Source of the DNA: a virus | Reading direction: 5' to 3' (one strand) | DNA: 41,219 nt | Virus record (IMG/VR): IMGVR_UViG_3300043410_001190 | Coordinates: 1-41,219 of that record | Shown here: piece after piece, positions 29,810-36,942 of the stretch | Numbering within the stretch: position 1 is the stretch's first letter | How the letters are laid out: each line of letters begins with the position of its first letter | Program-made: the position numbers and the translations under genes | The notes under the pieces: generated by a model | Database searches by the model: none | What the model was told of the DNA's origin: nothing | Seen by the model: the letters and a program-made list of their open reading frames with translations, nothing else

Positions 29810-30747
29810 GCTTTACTTCCTTGTTTCATTCCTTGTGGTCCCATTAGTTGTGCGATAGTACTAATAGGTATAGTAATCATTTGATCACTACTAAATTTAG
29901 GCATTACATTAGCTGTAGCGCTTGGTGGTGTAACTTCTTTACCGCCGCTATTACCACCGCTACTACCACCTGCTCCAGCACCGCCTAGTAAGCCGCCAGC
30001 TGCGGCCCCGCCACCACCCAATAGAGCTTTAGCGATTTGACTTACGCCATTAGGTAATCCTAGGCCTGTAGCAACACCGGCTAAGTGTGGATCATACGCA
30101 CTACTTGTTACGCCTGTTGCCGCGGCTGCTTCTGCTGTTGCCGCATCGCCTGCTCCAGTAGCTGGGTTATAGCCACCACCCATATCAATATTGTCTGCTG
30201 CCATAGCATCAGCTCCTGCTTCAGGTAACGCACTACTGCCAGTAGCTGGGTTCCAACCACCGCCAGCATCAATAGCATCTGGCAAGTAAGCATCGCCACT
30301 GCCAGCACTAGCAGGTGACCATCCACCCAAATCTGTGCCACTTAAGGCAGCATCAGCAGTTGCTAGGCCACCAGCATCTAAGCCGAGACTAGCTAAGTAC
30401 GCTTCATCGGCGGCTGTCCAACCCATGCCTGCGTTTAGTGCGGCGATAGGGTCAGCAGTAGCTCCAGCGGCAGCTAACATATCAGCACCTACTGTTCCGG
30501 CTGCTTCGCCACCAAGAGCACCTGCTGCGGCTTCACCTGCTAAGGCTTCACCACCTAGCGTTTCTCCCAGTGCGGGAACACCGAAATATAATCCAGCACC
30601 AACTAAGGCAACTTTACCAAGATCACTATCTAATACGTCACCTACTAAATTGCCAATACCTTCTACAGTATCACCAATAGCATCACCAACGCCCTCAACT
30701 AGGTCGCCTACTCCGTCTATTAAATCACCTACAAATCCACCGCACAT
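29806..30747 (-). CDS. Gly/Ala-rich virion protein, probable membrane-active ejection protein
   Basis: 313 aa. The N-terminus (after MCGGF) has a run of about five 7-residue units such as VGDLIDG, VGDLVEG and VGDAIGD, likely an amphipathic or glycine-packed helix. A hydrophobic segment follows (VALVGAGLYFGVPALG). The middle is Gly/Ala/Asp-rich with two copies of D(A/M)GGG(W/Y)NPATG. It ends with a more ordered TIPISTIAQLMGPQGM segment. Composition fits small ejected proteins that make a pore. Overlaps the next gene by four bases. Confidence 0.65.
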   Translation of the reverse strand: MCGGFVGDLIDGVGDLVEGVGDAIGDTVEGIGNLVGDVLDSDLGKVALVGAGLYFGVPALGETLGGEALAGEAAAGALGGEAAGTVGADMLAAAGATADPIAALNAGMGWTAADEAYLASLGLDAGGLATADAALSGTDLGGWSPASAGSGDAYLPDAIDAGGGWNPATGSSALPEAGADAMAADNIDMGGGYNPATGAGDAATAEAAAATGVTSSAYDPHLAGVATGLGLPNGVSQIAKALLGGGGAAAGGLLGGAGAGGSSGGNSGGKEVTPPSATANVMPKFSSDQMITIPISTIAQLMGPQGMKQGSKA

Positions 30748-30748
30748 A

Positions 30749-31180
30749 TTATAATTCCTTTATACAGTTAACACCTACTACGGTGTATCCACGACGTTCA
30801 TATAAACGGCGTGTTATATCAATTCTATTGCCAGTTGTTTGGCCTAAACATATTTGATCCACATTGCGATTTTTTGCCCATGATTCAAATCTATCCATTA
30901 ATACACGACCTACTTCACTACCGCGATGACTTGGAGTAACATACAATCCAATATCAGTAGCACGAACTACATGGTTGAATATTGCCTCATGAACCACACC
31001 TAACATAAATCCAACAAGAACATCATCGTCAAATGCTAAATCAAAATTAGTATTACTATTATTTACTAATTGTAAAATTTTATCGCTAGTAGCTAAACCT
31101 AACTTAGTGTCCGCCAACATCTCATCTGTTAAACGTTTGATTGCTGGTAAATCACGGTCAATGGCTGTTCTATATTTCAT
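30749..31180 (-). CDS. GNAT-family N-acetyltransferase
   Basis: 143 aa, the usual GNAT size. Motif D/A region: DVLVGFMLGVVHE then DIGLYVTPSHRGSEVGRVLM, in which RGSEVG is a variant of the (Q/R)xxGx(G/A) acetyl-CoA pyrophosphate loop, and LYERRGYTVVG is motif B. It transfers acetyl from acetyl-CoA to an amine; the substrate is unknown. Such genes are often found within virion operons of podoviruses, where they may modify a virion protein or be carried with it. Start overlaps the upstream stop (ATGA). One missing Gly in the loop might lower activity. Confidence 0.85.
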   Translation of the reverse strand: MKYRTAIDRDLPAIKRLTDEMLADTKLGLATSDKILQLVNNSNTNFDLAFDDDVLVGFMLGVVHEAIFNHVVRATDIGLYVTPSHRGSEVGRVLMDRFESWAKNRNVDQICLGQTTGNRIDITRRLYERRGYTVVGVNCIKEL

Positions 31181-32286
31181 TTCTTTTTACTTTGATAGTA
31201 TTTAATAAGAGCTTGTAATTGCTGAGCATTCTTTGGTTGTGGAATTTTATTTGATTTAACAAATTGCTGGAATCCAGTATCTTTTAACATTGACATTACA
31301 TTTTGTTTTTGCTGAGTTGTATTTACTGGAGCAGGATTTACGGTTGTTTTTGGCGCTACTGGTTGTGGATTAACAACAGGTTGTGCTACTGGTTTAGGAG
31401 CGGCTACAGGGGCGGCAATTGGTGATACTGGTGGAGTAAATGTAGGCTGTGCTGGTATATTACCATTGTATGCTTGATTTAGTTGATCTTCTGCTTGTTT
31501 ATTAAGATATGACCAATCAGCGCCGTTTTTAATAATGTTATTTAATGTCTCAGTTCGTCCTTGATATTCCTTTTCAATACCACTTAAATCTAAATTTTTG
31601 CTGCTGTCAGCCTTCCATTGATTAATCTTATCAAGTTGAGTTTGATATTGATTTTTTATATCGTCATTAGCACCAAACTTCTTAGTAGCGGCTGTATTCC
31701 AAGCTTCTAGCTTTTTCATAGCCTCATCATAGGTACTATTTACTTTTGCTAGTCCAGTTTCACTTTGTGCCTTGATGTTATTAAAGTTAGTATTGAGTGT
31801 GCCTAATTGTTGTTGGGCTTGTTCTCTTTGTTTACTATCATTATCTTGCTGCCATTGAACCTGCTTTTTTTGAGCATCGGATAACGCAGTAGCAAAATCA
31901 TTAATATTGTTTTGTTTTGATAATAAATCGTCGCTTAATGTTTTATATTGACCAGTAAGACCACTATAGTCCATAGTAAATGGATTGTAGTTAGCATTGG
32001 CAGCATACTTTGAAGCTAAATCATCCTCATTCTTCATTAATTGAGCACGAATATTATTTGGATCTTGTGCCGCATTATAATATTGAGTTCTTAGGGCAAC
32101 AGAATCATTATAAATCTTATCTTGGTTAACACCAGCCGCACCATTCATAGCGGTGGGAAATTTTAACGCCGCTTGACTAATACGGTTAGTTAGATCACTA
32201 ATACCTCGTTGATATTGAGTATATGGATCTATGGCTGCCGCATACTGCTTGTTTAATAAATCAAACTGTTCACCGCTTAATGGCAT
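31177..32286 (-). CDS. Coiled-coil virion protein (369 aa)
   Basis: 369 aa. Residues 1-280 are helical with long coiled-coil stretches rich in Gln, Asn, Asp and Lys (FATALSDAQKKQVQWQQDND, QLDKINQWKADSSKNLDL). A Pro/Val/Ala-rich linker (PVAAPKPVAQPVVNPQP) joins a small basic C-terminal segment (FQQFVKSNKIPQPKNAQQ). Layout suits an internal virion or tail-tube protein. It lies in the ejection-protein operon. Not matched to a named family. Confidence 0.6.
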   Translation of the reverse strand: MPLSGEQFDLLNKQYAAAIDPYTQYQRGISDLTNRISQAALKFPTAMNGAAGVNQDKIYNDSVALRTQYYNAAQDPNNIRAQLMKNEDDLASKYAANANYNPFTMDYSGLTGQYKTLSDDLLSKQNNINDFATALSDAQKKQVQWQQDNDSKQREQAQQQLGTLNTNFNNIKAQSETGLAKVNSTYDEAMKKLEAWNTAATKKFGANDDIKNQYQTQLDKINQWKADSSKNLDLSGIEKEYQGRTETLNNIIKNGADWSYLNKQAEDQLNQAYNGNIPAQPTFTPPVSPIAAPVAAPKPVAQPVVNPQPVAPKTTVNPAPVNTTQQKQNVMSMLKDTGFQQFVKSNKIPQPKNAQQLQALIKYYQSKKK

Positions 32287-32287
32287 T

Positions 32288-33469
32288 TTACCACATCCAA
32301 TCCGCTGGGTTAGTACTATTGGCCATCTCGTTTAGGTAATCATTCCAGATTTGATCTGCTTGTGCTTGTGATACAGGAGCATAGTTACCTACACCATTCC
32401 ACCAATTACTAATTTCATTACCAGCACTATTAAATAGATTACCAGCGGCATTGCCTATTGCGCCCGCTCCAGCACCTAAAATATTACCAATAGCATTACC
32501 AGCACCACCCAATAATCTTTGTGCTGCCGTAGCACCACCACTTGGACCGCCATTCATGGCATTTAGCATACTCATAATATCACTAGGTAGAGTTACATTA
32601 GGCGCTTGTGTGCCTGTACCAGTTGTGCCAAGAATTTGATTAACTGTTGCTAGGTCTTTCAATGGCTGGTCACGTCTCATCAATTGATTTTGATATGCGG
32701 CATTCAATTCATTTTGACGTTGTTGTTGATATGCTACACCACCAGCTTCGGTTGTTTGACCTGGTAGTAATTGAGCATTTTGTAGTGCGCCAGTTAGTTG
32801 GGCGCCTTGTAATGCTTGATTGCCTAATTGACTGCCTGCTTGTAATTGGCCTTGATATTGTGTCATGCCAGCTTGTTGACCGGCTGCGGCTGCTAATTGT
32901 GCGGCTTGTAGGGCTAGAGCTTGTTGATTGCTACCTAATGTAGTGGCCGCATTTTCTTGTGCTTGTCCTAGCGCCGCATTACGACCGCTACTCATAAAGC
33001 CTCCAGCACCACCACCCACACCCGCAGCGCCCTTGTTCCATGCCATATTAGCTTGATTTTCTAAGGCTTGTTTTGCGCCTAAGAGAGCAGGGTTCATAAA
33101 TTCCTGGTAGTTATTAGCGACACCAGTATTGAACTGAGGACCAATCATGCCGCCAGCAATACCCTGTAGTGCCTTCTGCCCGGCATAAGCGCCACTTTGA
33201 GTAGTACCTAAAGTACCAGCACCGGTGCCAGCTAAATCAGCACCAACACCACCTGCTGCGGCTATTTGTTGTGCTATGCCTTGTTTGCGTAGAGCATCCA
33301 TTTCAGCAACTTGCTGTTCTGGTGTTCCTGTTGATGGCATTCTTGCCCAGGCTTCATTACTTACACGTTGCTGATTTGGCAACGTGGTATTCATGCCTAT
33401 TTGATAATATGGATTTTTACCCTGTAATGCTTCAGCTATTGCCGTGCTGGTAAATGGATTATATGCCAT
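32288..33469 (-). CDS. Ala/Gln-rich virion protein (393 aa)
   Basis: 393 aa. N-terminal part (FTSTAIAEALQGKNPYYQIG), then an extended Ala/Gln/Gly-rich helical region (GSNQQALALQAAQLAAAAGQ, TQYQGQLQAGSQLGNQALQG), a Gly/Ala segment (GAIGNAAGNLFNSAGNEI) and a Trp-containing C-terminus ending NPADWMW. Likely an internal or ejection protein, by composition and position. GAGGA precedes the ATG, and a GATAAATA motif lies 18 bases ahead, marking the start of a late unit that would also cover the downstream genes to 26955. Confidence 0.6.
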   Translation of the reverse strand: MAYNPFTSTAIAEALQGKNPYYQIGMNTTLPNQQRVSNEAWARMPSTGTPEQQVAEMDALRKQGIAQQIAAAGGVGADLAGTGAGTLGTTQSGAYAGQKALQGIAGGMIGPQFNTGVANNYQEFMNPALLGAKQALENQANMAWNKGAAGVGGGAGGFMSSGRNAALGQAQENAATTLGSNQQALALQAAQLAAAAGQQAGMTQYQGQLQAGSQLGNQALQGAQLTGALQNAQLLPGQTTEAGGVAYQQQRQNELNAAYQNQLMRRDQPLKDLATVNQILGTTGTGTQAPNVTLPSDIMSMLNAMNGGPSGGATAAQRLLGGAGNAIGNILGAGAGAIGNAAGNLFNSAGNEISNWWNGVGNYAPVSQAQADQIWNDYLNEMANSTNPADWMW

Positions 33470-33487
33470 TATTTGTTCCTCTTCTTA

Positions 33488-33495
33488 TATTTATC
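33488..33495 (-). promoter_or_regulatory. GATAAATA late-promoter-like motif of the ejection operon
   Basis: GATAAATA on the minus strand, 18 bases before the ATG at 33469 with GAGGA in between. Best placed example of the motif; likely promoter for the ejection proteins and peptidase. Confidence 0.65.
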
Positions 33496-33497
33496 GT

Positions 33498-33707
33498 TTA
33501 TAGCCATATGGGCTTTATTGGCCATACCACCGTCGCGGGATAGCCTGGTTGATGTGTGATGTCTAAGAGTGCTTGACGATAATCTCGCACTTCCTGACGT
33601 TGTTCTTCGGTGAGTACTTCCCAACGGGCAGGACTAATACGATCTACTGCTAGAAAGTATTTGTCTCGCTGCCATTGTATGCGGGCTATTTGATCTAGGT
33701 CTCTCAT
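33498..33707 (-). CDS. Tail assembly chaperone-like protein
   Basis: 69 aa. The sequence RDLDQIARIQWQRDKYF, then LTEEQRQEVRDYRQALLDI and PGYPATVVWPIKP matches the pattern of the phage tail-assembly-chaperone-like (XkdW/APC) family: an Arg-rich helix, YRQAL-DI and a terminal FP/YP...WP-P. In other phages it lies beside fibre genes and may help fold them. It overlaps the 250-aa gene by four bases. Confidence 0.7.
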   Translation of the reverse strand: MRDLDQIARIQWQRDKYFLAVDRISPARWEVLTEEQRQEVRDYRQALLDITHQPGYPATVVWPIKPIWL

Positions 33708-34456
33708 CGTCTTGTTCTCTGTACTTTAATACTGTTACCGTAAATAGTTACGTCACGTGGATAACTAACAATCGTTTGGTCTAACTGTTCATTATAAAAA
33801 TCAACGCCCATTACAAACTCATAGGTAGCATCTAATGGTACTTCAAATGTAAGTCCACTTAGGTTAGCCGGTACAGCAAAGAATGTTGGTGTTGGTATGC
33901 TTAGTGAACCAATAGCGGCGTTTTCATAATACACTTGAAATAGGATATACCATGGACCACTCTCATTCTTGCGATAGAATAACGAGAAATCATAACCAAC
34001 TAAAGTGCCAACTGGGTTAGTACTCCACCAGTGTGCTACACCAGTAAATGTAGTATCAATATTAAGTACGTCACCAGCACGACACTTGATTGGATCAGTC
34101 ATTGTGCTCATAAAAATATTATGTGGACCAAAACCACTTTGATCATCAGTTATTATAGGGCGATAGCCAGTGACTGTTTGACTGTTGTATGTGTATGAAT
34201 ATGGAATACTTTGTTCACTAAGATCATATTGCCAACCATTCCAGCCTTCTGTAGCCGTAGTATTTCTGCCAGTAGCAACCCATACTTTTGTCACGCCAGA
34301 TGCCGGTACTACTTCTTGCGTAGTAATAGTAGTATTGACGTTATCACTAACAGCACCGGGCGCAATATCGGTAAAGTCAACCATGTTCTTGTTCCGAACA
34401 AGTTGCTCTAGTACTAAGTTAAGTGCCTGGTCGCCAGTGTCTGGTGTAAAAATCAT
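33704..34456 (-). CDS. Beta-rich tail protein (250 aa)
   Basis: 250 aa, mostly beta: SGVTKVWVATGRNTTATEG, CRAGDVLNIDTTFTGVAHWW, GPWYILFQVYYENAAIG, and a last strand set ending NSIKVQRTRR. This jelly-roll-like text with Trp/Tyr pairs is typical of tail tip or fibre-attachment proteins. The N-terminal 40 residues (QALNLVLEQLVRNKNMVDF) are helical and may anchor it to the tail. Translation is coupled on both sides by four-base overlaps. Not matched to a named family. Confidence 0.6.
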   Translation of the reverse strand: MIFTPDTGDQALNLVLEQLVRNKNMVDFTDIAPGAVSDNVNTTITTQEVVPASGVTKVWVATGRNTTATEGWNGWQYDLSEQSIPYSYTYNSQTVTGYRPIITDDQSGFGPHNIFMSTMTDPIKCRAGDVLNIDTTFTGVAHWWSTNPVGTLVGYDFSLFYRKNESGPWYILFQVYYENAAIGSLSIPTPTFFAVPANLSGLTFEVPLDATYEFVMGVDFYNEQLDQTIVSYPRDVTIYGNSIKVQRTRR

Positions 34457-36126
34457 CCGCGGCGTCCTAACTGCTCAACATCAAAGTCAAACGAAGTAAT
34501 ATTATGCTCATTGCTATCATTAGTAAGAATACGTAGGGCGATATAACGGCCATTGCGATTAGGGTCAATCTTGTAATCTTGTAGGGTATTAAACTCACCT
34601 TCATAATCATTAGTGCTCCAGTCAACACCGGCAGCAAATGGGATATTACTGAACTTCAATTGAACAGTTGCTACTGTAGTGCCTTGAATGAATGGATAGA
34701 TAGAGGTAAGTGATTTAATTTTATCAGCACCGCTCATATCTTCTAAGTCATATACTTTCTCAAATATAGTTTGATAAGAAGTCGTACTGCCCCATTGACG
34801 AGCGTAACCAACATCTTGTACTACCAACTTAGTAGTAATCTGGAAGTGTAAGCGTTGATAGCTGTAGTTGAATCCAGTCCATGGACGATTACCAGTTGAA
34901 GTACCATTACCAATAACTGGCGCATACACCATACTATAGATACCTGGCAGTTCTACCATGCTCCAGCCATTACTCTCTACGTCCCAGATGAGTGCTCGGT
35001 CGCAACTGCCGTCTGTACTTAGAGTACTTGGAAAGCAGATCCATACTTCATTATGGAATCGTTCATAACGAACAAACACGTTCTTTTGCCATGAGGTATT
35101 GTGTGTTAAGTATTCGTTGAAGAATGTATCTTTGATACGCTGGTTTGCTAGGCTTTGAAAGTCAATTGAACTGCCACTGGTCAAGATAATATCATCAGTA
35201 GTAACAAATAGGACTTTACCATCAAATGATGTGGCGCAGTCATTACTTAGTAAGCCACGAACTTCACTAAAGCGTTGTGGTTGTAGGACCTGTTGGTATG
35301 TTTGTAGTTTAGGTACAATATAGGTTTGATTGAGTGTGAATACAAGTAAGCTATCACGCAGTGGCAGCATATCAATAATCTCATCACTGGTATCAACAGT
35401 AGCATAACCGGCCCAGTTAGATGAGCGAGTTTGAGTACCGCTGCTTGGTTCCCACACATCTGGTATGTAACCATCTTTGGTGTTACTTACATTAGTTGCT
35501 TTGTCGCTATATAAAATAAGGTTAGGATAGTACTCCATAGTACCATCTTGACGTTGCTTAGTGATGTTGGCAGCCCATAGTTGATTATCAAATGAGCGTA
35601 TTGTTTTACATGTTTGCGCTACATATGGATTAGTATCATCACTAGCATTCCATATCCAACCAGGTAGGTCTTGTAGTTCACCACTAGGAGAAATTGTATC
35701 GTTATTAGTTACATACTGTGGTGTAATGAATTCGTTGTTGGTGATCCATGTAAGACCGCCATACATAGATGAACTAGTCCACACTGTATTAGGTTGTAGA
35801 GCACCACCGGTGTATACGTTTGTGTAACCACCGCCTTGTGAAATATTAGTATCTACGCCATCTGGACCAGTACGACATACTGTGCCTGCTTTAGCGGTCA
35901 TAAAATAACCGTTAGTAGCAGCCATTTGTTGATTCCAGAAATCAATTAAGTTTGGCGTGCTTAATGGCATTCCTTGTAGTTCTACTTCTTGACCGCCTAC
36001 TTTAGAAGCGGCAGCCTTCCAGTTCCGATAGTTAAACAACATCGTATGCTGGTTATTCTCCATTTTGTGTGGAGAAACATCCGGGGTCATGCCGCCGTTT
36101 TGATCACGAAACTTTGCTAATGGCAT
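34453..36126 (-). CDS. Probable tail hub or DNA-stabilisation protein
   Basis: 557 aa. Beta-rich with a DGVDTN/GGLTWITNNEFI segment, SDEIIDMLPLRDSLLVFTLN, NEVWICFPSTLSTDGSCDRA and VESNGWSMVELPGIYSM. The repeating order of DSLLVFT, KVLFVTTDDI, EVWICFP and SNGWSMVELP resembles blades of a beta-propeller, as in P22 gp10-like hub proteins and similar podovirus tail proteins. Placed between the small genes and the tail protein at 33704, in the tail/ejection operon. Equivalence with P22 gp10 is a guess from fold pattern and position; no family search could be run. Confidence 0.55.
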   Translation of the reverse strand: MPLAKFRDQNGGMTPDVSPHKMENNQHTMLFNYRNWKAAASKVGGQEVELQGMPLSTPNLIDFWNQQMAATNGYFMTAKAGTVCRTGPDGVDTNISQGGGYTNVYTGGALQPNTVWTSSSMYGGLTWITNNEFITPQYVTNNDTISPSGELQDLPGWIWNASDDTNPYVAQTCKTIRSFDNQLWAANITKQRQDGTMEYYPNLILYSDKATNVSNTKDGYIPDVWEPSSGTQTRSSNWAGYATVDTSDEIIDMLPLRDSLLVFTLNQTYIVPKLQTYQQVLQPQRFSEVRGLLSNDCATSFDGKVLFVTTDDIILTSGSSIDFQSLANQRIKDTFFNEYLTHNTSWQKNVFVRYERFHNEVWICFPSTLSTDGSCDRALIWDVESNGWSMVELPGIYSMVYAPVIGNGTSTGNRPWTGFNYSYQRLHFQITTKLVVQDVGYARQWGSTTSYQTIFEKVYDLEDMSGADKIKSLTSIYPFIQGTTVATVQLKFSNIPFAAGVDWSTNDYEGEFNTLQDYKIDPNRNGRYIALRILTNDSNEHNITSFDFDVEQLGRRG

Positions 36127-36287
36127 TATTTTGCCTTCTTATCTTCACCACGGTGATGTTTGCCAACAGCACGTTCTTGCTGCGAATAAGCAATAGCTAC
36201 GGCTTGCTTTTGTGGCTTGCCAGCGGCCATCTCAGTTTTGATATTTTTTTTGAATGCTTCTGGTGATTTACCTGTGCTTAGTGGCAT
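36126..36287 (-). CDS. Small basic phage protein (53 aa)
   Basis: 53 codons plus stop: MPLSTGKSPEAFKKNIKTEM, then AAGKPQKQAVAIAYSQQERA and a His/Lys-rich end. This is a familiar type of short phage protein (PLSTGKS-EAF--NI-TEM-AGKPQKQAVAIAY), of unknown role. The stop overlaps the next start as TAATG. Encoded between small genes and the hub-like protein. Confidence 0.8.
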   Translation of the reverse strand: MPLSTGKSPEAFKKNIKTEMAAGKPQKQAVAIAYSQQERAVGKHHRGEDKKAK

Positions 36288-36288
36288 A

Positions 36289-36489
36289 TTATTTCTCTTT
36301 CTTTTTTAATATATTTGGTGTATAACGAACAAACTTACCATTCTTGCGTATAAACAATGTAGGTTTACTAGTATTTAGAGCCTGAATTCCTTCTTGTATT
36401 TTTGCCTGAATATGTGTCGCCAGTGGACGAGTGGAAGGACCGTAGCCGATACCTTCCCTTATTACCTTACGTCCAGCTGGCATTATCAT
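36289..36489 (-). CDS. Small basic protein (66 aa)
   Basis: 66 aa. Starts MIMPAGRKVIREGIGYGPST, ends with a basic tail (RYTPNILKKKEK). No domain recognised. Coupled to the upstream gene by a four-base overlap and followed one base later by the 53-aa gene. Confidence 0.55.
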   Translation of the reverse strand: MIMPAGRKVIREGIGYGPSTRPLATHIQAKIQEGIQALNTSKPTLFIRKNGKFVRYTPNILKKKEK

Positions 36490-36719
36490 TTGTCTTCCTT
36501 ATTCCATAACTCCTGGGCACCACCCATAGCAAGTTTATACGCTGTCTCACTATCTACTTTCATGCTACTGATTTTAGCGTGTAGAGCAAGTTCTTCTTCA
36601 CTAGGCACTATTCTACTCTCCACACCAAACCATAGAGGCTTTTCGGTGAGTGTTCCGTTTGCCAACGCTTGTAAGTCCTTAAGAACTTGTTTCATAGTTA
36701 CCGGAATAGGTTCTGTCAT
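36486..36719 (-). CDS. Small helical protein (77 aa)
   Basis: 77 aa, charged and helical: VTMKQVLKDLQALANGTL, then SRIVPSEEELALHAKISSMK and a Trp near the end. Not recognised. Four-base overlaps on both sides join it to a run of small late genes. Confidence 0.55.
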   Translation of the reverse strand: MTEPIPVTMKQVLKDLQALANGTLTEKPLWFGVESRIVPSEEELALHAKISSMKVDSETAYKLAMGGAQELWNKEDK

Positions 36720-36934
36720 TGCTCATCTTCCTCATAGTATTCTATTGACGGTATTGGAAAAAAGGTGATTTTCTTTATGTGGGGTGCCCGACTACCGATC
36801 ATCCTGATGCCGATATACAAACCAAACAGAAACAACACCGCCGCAGAGAATAACACTGCTACCACAAGGACTTCCACCACGGTGAACAACCATGATGGAA
36901 ATCCTTTTACAAAAGTTAGGAATGCTTCTAACAT
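36716..36934 (-). CDS. Small membrane protein, possible holin or spanin-like
   Basis: 72 aa. One long hydrophobic helix at about residues 15-45 (WLFTVVEVLVVAVLFSAAVL and onward to GLYIGIRMI) followed by a charged tail (RAPHIKKITFFPIPSIEYYEED). AAAGG lies ahead of the ATG. A single transmembrane segment with a soluble tail would fit a lysis protein or a host-membrane factor, but nothing in the sequence decides it. It is the only clear membrane protein in the window. Confidence 0.6.
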   Translation of the reverse strand: MLEAFLTFVKGFPSWLFTVVEVLVVAVLFSAAVLFLFGLYIGIRMIGSRAPHIKKITFFPIPSIEYYEEDEQ

Positions 36935-36942
36935 TTTAACCT

